A DNA stretch of 17,944 nt from JAIBBG01 sp043748015 (GTDB lineage Bacteria; Bacteroidota; Bacteroidia; Flavobacteriales_D; Sanyastnellaceae), in contig JAYTOA010000068.1 of assembly GCA_043748015.1 (NCBI GenBank), positions 1 to 17,944 on the forward strand, given 5' to 3'. The position numbers and the translations under genes are program-made. This document shows, piece by piece, positions 7,726 to 14,131 of the stretch. Numbering within the stretch: the stretch's first letter is position 1; each line of letters begins with the position of its first letter. The notes under the pieces were generated by a model. It was given only the letters and a program-made list of their open reading frames with translations. It was not told where the DNA came from and ran no database searches.

Positions 7726-9402
7726 ATGGCTTTCCCTTCTGATTTAGAAATTGCGCAACAATGCAAATTGAAGCACATCAATGACATTGCGGCTAAACTC
7801 AATATTTCTGTGGATGATCTCGAACATTATGGCAAATACAAGGCAAAGTTGCCTTTGAAATTGATCGATGAAGACAAAATAAAGAAGAGCAAACTTGTTC
7901 TTGTAACAGCAATTACACCGACTCCTGCAGGTGAGGGAAAGACAACAACTTCCATTGGACTTACAGAAGGTTTGAATGCAATAGGGAAGAAGGCGACCGT
8001 TGTTTTACGTGAGCCTTCTCTTGGCCCTGTTTTCGGAATGAAAGGTGGCGCCGCGGGTGGCGGATATGCGCAAGTGGTGCCGATGGAAGACATCAATCTG
8101 CATTTTACAGGAGATTTCGCCGCTATAGAAAAGGCCAACAACTTGCTTTCTGCGTTGATCGATAATAATCTTCAAAGCAAACAACACAATCTCGGCCTTG
8201 ATCCTCGTCAGATTTTCTGGAAGCGTGTAATGGACATGAATGACCGTTCATTGCGCAATATCACCATAGGTCTTGGCGGCACAGCTAACGGAATTCCACG
8301 TCAGGAAAGTTTCAATATTACTCCCGCAAGTGAGGTGATGGCCATTCTTTGTATGAGCAAAAGCATTGATGATCTCAAGGAAAAACTAGGTAATATTTTT
8401 GTTGGTTTTACTTACGACAAGCTCGCAATCTATGCTCGTGACCTGAAAGCGCAAGGAGCAATGGCGCTTCTTTTGAAGGACGCCATCATGCCAAATCTTG
8501 TGCAAACGTTAGAGGGAAATCCGGCCATCATTCACGGTGGTCCATTTGCCAACATTGCGCAAGGAACGAATACGATTATCGCAACCAAAACTGGTTTGTC
8601 TTTATCTGATTATGTGGTAACAGAAGCCGGATTTGGTGCTGATCTCGGTGCAGAAAAATTCATGAATATTAAATGTGGTTATGGCAAACTAAAACCGGAT
8701 GCCATTGTCCTCGTTGCAACCGTTCGCGCATTGCGTCATCATGGTGGTGCGAAAAAGGAAGAGTACAACACGGCTTCTATGGAACGCATTACCAAAGGTT
8801 TTGAGAATCTTGAAAAACATATTGAGAACTGTAAAAAGTTTGGAATTAATCCTACGGTTGCTATTAATCATTTTCCAACAGACTCTGAAGAGGAGTTGAA
8901 ATTTGTGATTGAAAAGTGCGCCGCACTTGGCGTACAAGCCGTAGTAGCAAGAGGATTTTCCAATGGTGGTGAAGGAATGAAAGACCTTGCAAGTGCTGTT
9001 GTTAAGGAAGTGGAATCGGGCAGTAGCAGCTTCAAACCGTTGTACGATTGGAGTATACCGGTGAAGGAAAAAATCAATAAGATTGCTACAGAAATCTATG
9101 GTGCTGACGGTGTGATTTATACCAAAGATGCTGAAAGCGATCTTAGAATAATTGATAAATTGGGCTTGAGCGGACTTCCGGTTTGCATGGCGAAAACGCA
9201 AAAGTCGTTCAGTGATGATGAATCAAAAGTAGGACGACCAAAAGGTTTTTTTGTAACTGTTCGGGAGTTTGAATTCGCTGTAGGCGCCGGATTTATTATA
9301 CCCATTTTAGGTGATATGATGCGCATGCCAGGATTGCCTGTCGTGCCGGCCAGTGAAGGAATGGATATCGATAATGATGGAGTTGTAAGCGGATTGTCGT
9401 AA
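7726..9402 (+). CDS. fhs: Formate-tetrahydrofolate ligase
   Basis: The 558-residue product has the normal length of formate-tetrahydrofolate ligase, which makes 10-formyl-THF from formate, ATP and THF and so feeds purine synthesis and one-carbon metabolism. The ATP-binding loop TPTPAGEGKTT (64-74) and the family signature REPSLGPVFGMKGGAAGGG (95-113) are intact. Family blocks continue throughout, for example FTGDFAAI (127-134), HGGPFANIAQGTN and the C-terminal GDMMRMPGLP. The N-terminus (MAFPSDLEIAQQCKLKHI) matches relatives, supporting the start at 7726. The next gene, fdhD, lies 74 bp downstream on the same strand and also concerns formate; the pair may be cotranscribed, as no hairpin terminator separates them. 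Confidence 0.98.
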   Translation: MAFPSDLEIAQQCKLKHINDIAAKLNISVDDLEHYGKYKAKLPLKLIDEDKIKKSKLVLVTAITPTPAGEGKTTTSIGLTEGLNAIGKKATVVLREPSLGPVFGMKGGAAGGGYAQVVPMEDINLHFTGDFAAIEKANNLLSALIDNNLQSKQHNLGLDPRQIFWKRVMDMNDRSLRNITIGLGGTANGIPRQESFNITPASEVMAILCMSKSIDDLKEKLGNIFVGFTYDKLAIYARDLKAQGAMALLLKDAIMPNLVQTLEGNPAIIHGGPFANIAQGTNTIIATKTGLSLSDYVVTEAGFGADLGAEKFMNIKCGYGKLKPDAIVLVATVRALRHHGGAKKEEYNTASMERITKGFENLEKHIENCKKFGINPTVAINHFPTDSEEELKFVIEKCAALGVQAVVARGFSNGGEGMKDLASAVVKEVESGSSSFKPLYDWSIPVKEKINKIATEIYGADGVIYTKDAESDLRIIDKLGLSGLPVCMAKTQKSFSDDESKVGRPKGFFVTVREFEFAVGAGFIIPILGDMMRMPGLPVVPASEGMDIDNDGVVSGLS

Positions 9403-9476
9403 TCCGTTTTGATTTGTTTTTGTTCTTTTTCGTCATCAATGAAAAATGTTTAATCAATCTGAATTAATATATTCAA

Positions 9477-10298
9477 ATGAATGATGAATCGAAAGAAAGT
9501 GAGTTGAGTCATACACTGAAGTATGAAGCTCGACGTTTTACATTGAATGAAAATTCGGCGGTAAGCGATGCATTGACAGTTGAGCATCCACTATCAATTT
9601 CCATTAATGATGCGCCTTTCACCCTTACCATGCAAACACCTGGAAATGAGTTAGCGCTCGTTCGTGGTTTGCTCTTTACTGAAGGTGTTTACAAAATGAA
9701 ATCCGGAAGTCTTCGCGTCGAGATTCTTGAAAAAAGTGATACAGGTTTTATTTCGAAAGTGAATGTTGTCATTCCCGAAAACGATATCGATCAATCGCAG
9801 CTGAATAAACGCAATCTGTTGTCGGTTGCCAGTTGCGGTATTTGCGGAAAAACAGAGTTGAATTTTCCGGATGAACCGCAATTGGCTTCTTCCACCGGTT
9901 TGAACATGTCACAGATTGATGGCATGTTTGAAATTATGTCGGATGCGCAAAATGCTTTCATCCAATCTGGTGGTTGTCATGCTTCCGCTGCTTTTGACAA
10001 AAGTGGAATGATGCTGTCTATCATGGAAGACATTGGTCGTCACAATGCAGTGGACAAAGTCATTGGTGATTTGCTCAACAACGCTCAATTGAAAAATGCT
10101 TCTTACCTTCTCGTAAGCGGAAGAGTTTCATATGAAATTGTTTCGAAGGTTTTTATGGCCGGCATTCCATTCTTGTTGGCTGTGTCGGCGCCTTCTACAC
10201 TTGCTGTGGATTTTGCAAAGGAGTTGGGAATTACTCTTCTTGGGTTTTGCAGAGAAGGTCGTGCAACGGTCTATTCTCATCCACAAAGATTGTCTTGA
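9477..10298 (+). CDS. fdhD: Formate dehydrogenase accessory sulfurtransferase FdhD
   Basis: A 273-residue protein of the FdhD family. FdhD receives sulfur from a cysteine desulfurase and passes it to the bis-MGD (molybdenum or tungsten) cofactor of formate dehydrogenase, which is needed for activity. The sulfur-carrying CxxC loop is present as C120-G-I-C123, followed by the family blocks GGCHAS (165-170), EDIGRHNAVDK (184-194), LLVSGRVSYEIV (211-222) and SAPSTLAVDFA (237-247). No formate dehydrogenase subunit is in the window, so the client enzyme must be elsewhere. The gene follows fhs and ends 24 bp before a strong hairpin terminator. Confidence 0.96.
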   Translation: MNDESKESELSHTLKYEARRFTLNENSAVSDALTVEHPLSISINDAPFTLTMQTPGNELALVRGLLFTEGVYKMKSGSLRVEILEKSDTGFISKVNVVIPENDIDQSQLNKRNLLSVASCGICGKTELNFPDEPQLASSTGLNMSQIDGMFEIMSDAQNAFIQSGGCHASAAFDKSGMMLSIMEDIGRHNAVDKVIGDLLNNAQLKNASYLLVSGRVSYEIVSKVFMAGIPFLLAVSAPSTLAVDFAKELGITLLGFCREGRATVYSHPQRLS

Positions 10299-10314
10299 TC
10301 AGACTTTCCAAAAG

Positions 10315-10343
10315 CGAAAAAACCTCGCATTGCGAGGCTTTTC
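10315..10343. terminator. Intrinsic terminator after fdhD, possibly bidirectional
   Basis: CCTCGC at 10323-10328 pairs perfectly with GCGAGG at 10332-10337 around a 3-base loop, followed by C and four T (10339-10342). A run of six A (10317-10322) precedes the stem, so on the minus strand the hairpin is also followed by T, which would suit termination of the small minus-strand ORF at 10382-10579. Confidence 0.85.
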
Positions 10344-10381
10344 AATAGTTGTAGTTTATCAGTTGAAGGTGTAAATATTGT

Positions 10382-10579
10382 TTATGATATCATCCATGGC
10401 GGAAGGATATTGCTCTTGCGCGCCTGAATAAGCATTTGATTGTAGGTGTGTTGTAAATGCTGATGGTATGTCGGAAACATATTCTTGACTCTCGACATCT
10501 TAAATTGTAACGACGCCAATGTTTCCATTAGTTCCGCAATTTGTGTATGCTGCGAGGCAGCCATGTCTGATCGTTGCAT
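10382..10579 (-). CDS. Small hypothetical protein
   Basis: A 65-residue ORF between fdhD and the WPGA membrane protein, convergent with fdhD and ending 39 bp from the hairpin terminator. The protein is hydrophilic, rich in Gln, Met and His, and probably helical (QIAELMETLASLQFKMSRV could form an amphipathic helix). It has no signal peptide or known motif. Its position in an otherwise empty stretch and the T-run provided by the bidirectional terminator favour a real gene, but there is no homology I recognise. A second in-frame ATG lies at codon 6. Confidence 0.45.
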   Translation of the reverse strand: MQRSDMAASQHTQIAELMETLASLQFKMSRVKNMFPTYHQHLQHTYNQMLIQARKSNILPPWMIS

Positions 10580-10740
10580 TGTTAATTGATTTGTTGGGTT
10601 GAACGGCAGTGGGCGATAGAATGTTACGTTGACGCCTACTCATTTGATTTGTATGGATAAGGTCGATTTACGATTTGAATGTGATCCCGAATCTTCGATT
10701 TTCTGAGTTATGTGGCTCACGAAATAATTACAATTAAAAT

Positions 10741-10797
10741 TGGTTAACCACGATGTAAGTGAAAATTTTTATTCGATCGTGAAACATTCTGAAACAT
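10741..10797. repeat. Palindrome and short direct repeat before the WPGA membrane protein
   Basis: A perfect 10-bp palindrome TGGTTAACCA lies at 10741-10750, and a 7-bp direct repeat GAAACAT occurs at 10781-10787 and 10791-10797, the second copy covering the first bases of the start codon at 10796. They are possible operator or leader elements, but short enough to be chance. Confidence 0.3.
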
Positions 10798-11224
10798 GAA
10801 AGCAAAATCAATTCTGAATATGGCTGCATGGCTGCTGATATTCATCGGTATCTTATTCAAAGCCTATCATTGGCCGGGCGCCAATGTGTCCATCTTGCTT
10901 TCAGCAATTCTCATGATAGTGTCCCTTTTCGCATTCGCTATCAAAGACAATCGTCTGGCTGGAGCTAGTGATGGTCTCAATTATTTTATGGTGGGAATGT
11001 TGACGATGTTTATCGTCGTCACCATTTTCAGAATGCAACGCTGGCCGGGCGCAGATCACCTGGTGATGGTCGCATTTCCACTGGCTTTTGTTTTTCCTTT
11101 GTTTTTGATTTTTCAAAAAGGTGAATTCAAAATTTCGCGACAGTTTGCCATCACATTTTTCACCTACTTTATTCTGTTCATTTCACTGTTTCGGAATCTG
11201 GCAATTCCTGTATCACAATCCTGA
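10796..11224 (+). CDS. Four-helix membrane protein with two GldL-like WPGA motifs
   Basis: A 142-residue integral membrane protein with four hydrophobic segments (about 8-22, 32-49, 63-79, 90-107) and a fifth near 117-136. Two helix-turn units carry the motif K/R-x3-WPGA: FKAYHWPGAN (21-30) and FRMQRWPGAD (78-87), 57 residues apart, so the protein looks internally duplicated. The phrase LFKIxHWPGA is characteristic of the N-terminal membrane part of GldL, the gliding motility and T9SS motor protein, and also occurs in other small Bacteroidota membrane proteins. This one lacks the long cytoplasmic or periplasmic tail of GldL and has no GldM next to it, so it is not GldL itself. Function unknown. 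It is convergent with the gene at 11331-11735. Confidence 0.7.
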   Translation: MKAKSILNMAAWLLIFIGILFKAYHWPGANVSILLSAILMIVSLFAFAIKDNRLAGASDGLNYFMVGMLTMFIVVTIFRMQRWPGADHLVMVAFPLAFVFPLFLIFQKGEFKISRQFAITFFTYFILFISLFRNLAIPVSQS

Positions 11225-11249
11225 CTCGGTTTTTTTGATCCTTTTGCCT

Positions 11250-11303
11250 TAGAGAAGAATAGGATCTCGATTCGCCTCTTTGAACTTCTCTACAATCCTA
11301 TTC
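11250..11303. repeat. Interleaved inverted repeats between convergent genes
   Basis: Arm A TAGAGAAG (11250-11257) is complementary to CTTCTCTA (11285-11292), 8 bp. Arm B GAATAGGAT (11257-11265) is complementary to ATCCTATTC (11295-11303), 9 bp. The order A-B-A'-B' is that of an H-type pseudoknot or of two mutually exclusive hairpins. It lies in the 3' untranslated space of the genes at 10796-11224 (+) and 11331-11735 (-); no long T-run follows, although seven T (11230-11236) lie just before it. Confidence 0.5.
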
Positions 11304-11330
11304 AATACGGATACAATGATAATGTCGTGA

Positions 11331-11735
11331 TTATTTCGCTCGCATCTTATTGCCTCTTGCTTCATGCGTCACTTCTGCGAGTCCGAGTTTCTCCATCAAT
11401 GGCGGCACATACATGCCAAATCGTCCGCGCAGCCCTTTCTTCAATCCATACCACCCCTTCACCGGATTTTTTTCTGATCGTCCCCACGCTTCAACGGTGC
11501 CTTCCTTCGCCGTCTTCTGTTCGTCAGCACTGCCCAGTTCCATCCAGTCGCCGTGCTTCTTGAGCATTGCATGCAAATCCACAAGACAGCGATAGTCATA
11601 AATCAATGTGGTTTTTCCAACAACACATACTATAACTTCTTTGCCGTCTTTTTCGTCCTTGTACATTTCGTAATCTGAAGTGAGCGGAGGTGTTTTTAGT
11701 TTCCACGGATTTTCTTTTGTACCTTCTGTTGCCAT
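11331..11735 (-). CDS. Small conserved protein, probably DUF6855
   Basis: A 134-residue, soluble-looking protein with no signal peptide or membrane segment. It is rich in charged residues and has striking conserved-looking blocks: ENPWKLKTPPLTSDYEMYKDE near the N-terminus, KTTLIYDYRCLVDLHAML (41-58) and AWGRSEKNPVKGWYGLKKGLRGRFGMYVPPLMEKLGL near the C-terminus. I remember nearly identical blocks in a widespread uncharacterised bacterial family that I believe is DUF6855; that label is from memory and unverified. Such strong conservation in an uncharacterised short protein suggests a specific biochemical role. The start at 11735 gives the family-typical MATEGTKENPW. The gene is convergent with the WPGA membrane protein and 114 bp from the next gene upstream on the same strand. 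Confidence 0.8.
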   Translation of the reverse strand: MATEGTKENPWKLKTPPLTSDYEMYKDEKDGKEVIVCVVGKTTLIYDYRCLVDLHAMLKKHGDWMELGSADEQKTAKEGTVEAWGRSEKNPVKGWYGLKKGLRGRFGMYVPPLMEKLGLAEVTHEARGNKMRAK

Positions 11736-11774
11736 TGTGATTTAATAATTGATAGATAAAAGTAAACACATTCA

Positions 11775-11787
11775 TTCAGTGACTGAA
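11775..11787. repeat. 13-base inverted repeat upstream of the small conserved gene
   Basis: TTCAGT-G-ACTGAA is a perfect inverted repeat around one base, 40 bp upstream of the start codon at 11735 on the minus strand. This is a suitable place for an operator, but no regulator is adjacent and a repeat of this length may be chance. Confidence 0.3.
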
Positions 11788-11849
11788 ACATTTTCAAACA
11801 TTGGTTTTATCATCGATGATGCATTGCATTGACATTACCCGATCCCGTT

Positions 11850-12785
11850 TTAATCCTCAAGTATAATATCCCACGCCCTGTAGTACTTTTTATCCGCTGC
11901 ACTGAACGCAAAAGAAATAACACCATACCGATAGATCTCAAAGAGCAGCAGCTCAGGCGTGAAACCGAGGGATTGCGCCACGAACTTTTCCATCTTCTCT
12001 TTACCAATATAGCATTGGTGAAAAGGTTCCGAACCAAAATCGTTGGAGTAGGCAAACAGTTTTTTGGCATCACCGGCATTTTCAATGTATACACTGTTGA
12101 TCGGTCCGAGAAACAATCCCTTTGCGTCGTATCTGTAAAAGACGGTATCCGGCTTGTTGTCTTCATTCACATTCGACAGCAACATTTTTTCGTATTGCGC
12201 CAACGTCGATTCAGCGTCGCTATTATTCTCTCTAAAGTTGTCATCATTCTCAGCAGGAATAGGATAAGTGACTGTATACGACAACTGTCCTTTTTCATTG
12301 AAAACATTCTTCGAATAGCGCGTGGGTTGTCCTCCGCAATGTCCCACGCAATCTGTTGCAACGATGGAAATGCGATCACTAAAATGGGTGATCTCCAGCC
12401 AGTCAAATGATCCATAACCGCCGCCGCCATAAGCCAATAATTGAGATTCGATCAACTCGTATCGCGTTCCATTCAGAAATTGCATCTGCGTTGTGATGCT
12501 GTCGAAATCAAATTTGAAATTGCTGTCAAGCGATATTGGGTACCAATCATCTGAAATAGTTTCATTACCAAAAGTGATCAGCATCACATCCCAGTTTTCA
12601 CCCATACCTCCAAGTTCATCTTCCTCATTTTGGTGGATGGTATAAATGGAATCAATACCGAGCGAATCTCGTTGCTGTGAAGAAACGAAATAGACCTTGT
12701 TGTTTTGACCGTAGTTGAATGGTGATTGGCTTACGCCAATTTTTGTGATGGTCAATAGCGCAAGTAAGGTGTAGATCGCTTTCAT
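11850..12785 (-). CDS. Secreted hypothetical protein
   Basis: A 311-residue protein that I do not recognise. Residues 1-20 form a signal peptide (a hydrophobic stretch ending VSQ before SPF), so it should be periplasmic or surface-exposed. There is a C146-x3-C150 pair in ATDCVGHCGG, a glycine stretch (YGGGGYG, about 119-125) and a loop VNEDNKPDTVFYR (206-218) that resembles calcium-binding repeat loops of the DxNxDGxPD type found in FG-GAP or dockerin-like proteins, though some ligands differ. No C-terminal sorting domain is present. It reads as beta-rich. The start at 12785 places the signal peptide exactly at the N-terminus. It is divergent from the lipoprotein gene at 13089. Confidence 0.75.
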   Translation of the reverse strand: MKAIYTLLALLTITKIGVSQSPFNYGQNNKVYFVSSQQRDSLGIDSIYTIHQNEEDELGGMGENWDVMLITFGNETISDDWYPISLDSNFKFDFDSITTQMQFLNGTRYELIESQLLAYGGGGYGSFDWLEITHFSDRISIVATDCVGHCGGQPTRYSKNVFNEKGQLSYTVTYPIPAENDDNFRENNSDAESTLAQYEKMLLSNVNEDNKPDTVFYRYDAKGLFLGPINSVYIENAGDAKKLFAYSNDFGSEPFHQCYIGKEKMEKFVAQSLGFTPELLLFEIYRYGVISFAFSAADKKYYRAWDIILED

Positions 12786-13088
12786 GGAAATGATTGGATA
12801 AAGTTAGGGGAAAGGTGCGGATTGGAATGGTACTGCTGTGGCGATGTCCTGTGTCAAACATGTTACGATTCAAAAGTGAAAAGTGTGACCGAAGGCGCAT
12901 CCGCGAAATACATTGAAGTAGCTGGCTTTTCGACAGGTAGTAAAAATATTACGGCATCGATTCGTAGGAAGTGATAATTTTGAGTAATTTGACTGATTGT
13001 GAGAGTCGATTGGTGGTTTCAGAGTACTTTCATTTCACTGCAAAAACAGAAAATCTCGTCTCTATCATTACTAAATACAAATGAAAAA
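12786..13088. other. 303-bp intergenic region between divergent genes
   Basis: No gene is visible here. The region must carry promoters for the secreted protein (minus strand) and the lipoprotein (plus strand). It includes one exact match to the Bacteroidota -7 pattern, TAATTTTG at 12975-12982 (+), about 107 bp before the lipoprotein start, but without a good TTG box at the right distance. A 3-codon mini-ORF lies at its right end (13081-13092). Confidence 0.4.
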
Positions 13089-13451
13089 ATGAAAAGGTCT
13101 TTGAATATGCTCGGGTTGGCGACAGTGGTTGTGGCCATGGTTCTAATTTCTTGTGAGAAAAAGGATGTGGGAATTATTAAATGTAAAGTCGAGAATCCCA
13201 CTGAAGAAATTGGATGGCTTAAAGATGCAATAAATGGAATGAGGGACGAAGAATATGGCTATTACGTCATGGCTGATAATAAAGGGGAAACGGTTTTTTA
13301 TTCTGCAAACTGCAATCCTGCAGCGAATTCTATTACAATCGTTCGGGATTGCAGCGGAGAGAATTTAGGTTTTACAAATGATATGTATGATCAACTAACC
13401 AACAAAACGATAATATGGAAACACCCAAATTCAAAATGTGATTTTCATTGA
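13089..13451 (+). CDS. Small lipoprotein
   Basis: A 120-residue lipoprotein. The start at 13089 (MKRSLNMLGL) is chosen over the longer reading frame from 12999 because it puts the signal peptide and lipobox (L19-I-S-C22, followed by EKK) at the N-terminus; Asp or Glu just after the Cys is common in surface-exposed Bacteroidota lipoproteins. The mature part resembles a family of short Bacteroidota lipoproteins I remember by ENPTEE-x-WL (35-44), KGETVF (65-70) and a C-terminal IIWK (108-111). In relatives a central Cys-rich block NCCPxCN is common; here it is NCNPAAN (74-80), so several of those cysteines are missing. Function unknown. The upstream 3-codon ORF ATG-AAA-AAA-TGA ends in a 4-base ATGA overlap with this start. 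Confidence 0.8.
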   Translation: MKRSLNMLGLATVVVAMVLISCEKKDVGIIKCKVENPTEEIGWLKDAINGMRDEEYGYYVMADNKGETVFYSANCNPAANSITIVRDCSGENLGFTNDMYDQLTNKTIIWKHPNSKCDFH

Positions 13452-13706
13452 TTGCATAGACTACAGAAATCCCGGATGGAAAAAAAATTGTTGTGACAAA
13501 GCATTGAAACGCTAAGGCCGGCTCTTGCAATTTTATTTGACCATACAAAAACAAATCAAAAAGTATCTTGTCTCTCTGCTTTAGTTGAAATGCAATGATA
13601 TGGAGGCGTTGCATGTCCTTATTCTTGCGTTAAAGGCAGATTGTAATTTGTGGTTACTGGATGGAAATGATGAAATGGCAATACGGTTTCTAATCTCAAC
13701 TTAGTA

Positions 13707-13958
13707 TACGGTTTTCATACCATGAATTACGCTGATGGAAAGAACAGGGAGTTTTATAAGGTTGGAATCAGTGCTAACACCACTGCTATCCTTGCGTGTA
13801 TACTTGGCATTACTGACAAGCAATTCTTATCGAAAACGCATGCAGAAAAAATCGGCGAGGCAAGTATTACAGGTTGTTGCATTAAGTTCAAAAATTTATT
13901 GGACATAAACGTTGAAGTACTAGCGGGGGCGGTGGGAAAGGGGTTTGAGACTCAGTAG
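13707..13958 (+). pseudogene. Fragment of a DUF1801 (YdhG/YjhX-like) protein
   Basis: From 13722 the reading frame gives 78 residues beginning NYADGKNREFYKVGIS, matching the C-terminal half of DUF1801 proteins (family pattern Y-x-YADGKNRE-YKVG, then KTH/YGEKIG-x-ASITG-CIKFK-LxDINxxVL). The N-terminal half, normally about 60-70 residues more, is missing. Just before the ATG, in the same frame, GFHTMNYADG looks like a shortened form of the usual GFGSYHYKYADG, suggesting a deletion; a stop lies further upstream near 13656-13658. Several usually conserved positions differ, for example TGCC for TGYC. This is best read as a decayed gene remnant rather than a functional short protein. Confidence 0.55.
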
Positions 13959-14047
13959 GAGAATGGAAAGTTGAAGTCACAGAAATATGCATGAAGTACC
14001 CTGCTCAGGTAAAAGATATATCGAATTTCGACAGTGAGGTCACAAGG

Positions 14048-14083
14048 AATAGCGCTATTGCTGTCTGATCTAATTACTAGATC
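14048..14083. repeat. Adjacent palindromes upstream of the T9SS hydrolase
   Basis: AATAGCGCTATT at 14048-14059 is a perfect 12-bp palindrome, and 8 bp later GATCTA (14067-14072) pairs with TAGATC (14078-14083) around ATTAC. Both lie 49-84 bp upstream of the hydrolase start, where operators would be expected, and no gene covers them. Confidence 0.35.
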
Positions 14084-14131
14084 GTTCAAAATATCGGAGC
14101 AGGTAGTATTATTATTACGGAAAATATTCAG

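Noticed and set aside
11809..11820. 12-bp palindrome ATCATCGATGAT
   Set aside because: It lies just after the secreted protein's stop codon but has no following T-run for a terminator and is AT-rich enough to occur by chance.
11829..12410. 193-codon plus-strand ORF opposite the secreted protein
   Set aside because: It lies antisense within the minus-strand gene, which has a signal peptide and coherent protein sequence; the plus-strand translation has no motif and looks like a shadow.
12652..12900. 82-codon minus-strand ORF
   Set aside because: It overlaps the 5' end of the secreted protein in another frame and lacks any recognisable feature.
12975..12982. TAATTTTG as the lipoprotein promoter -7 box
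   Set aside because: The match is exact, but no TTG -33 box is at about 19-21 bp and the distance to the gene is long; such matches are expected by chance in AT-rich DNA.
12999..13088. Upstream in-frame extension of the small lipoprotein
   Set aside because: It would put 30 mostly polar residues before an otherwise perfect signal peptide and lipobox.
13372..13614. 80-codon minus-strand ORF over the lipoprotein 3' end
   Set aside because: It partly overlaps a convincing gene, has no family resemblance and no sign of a start region.
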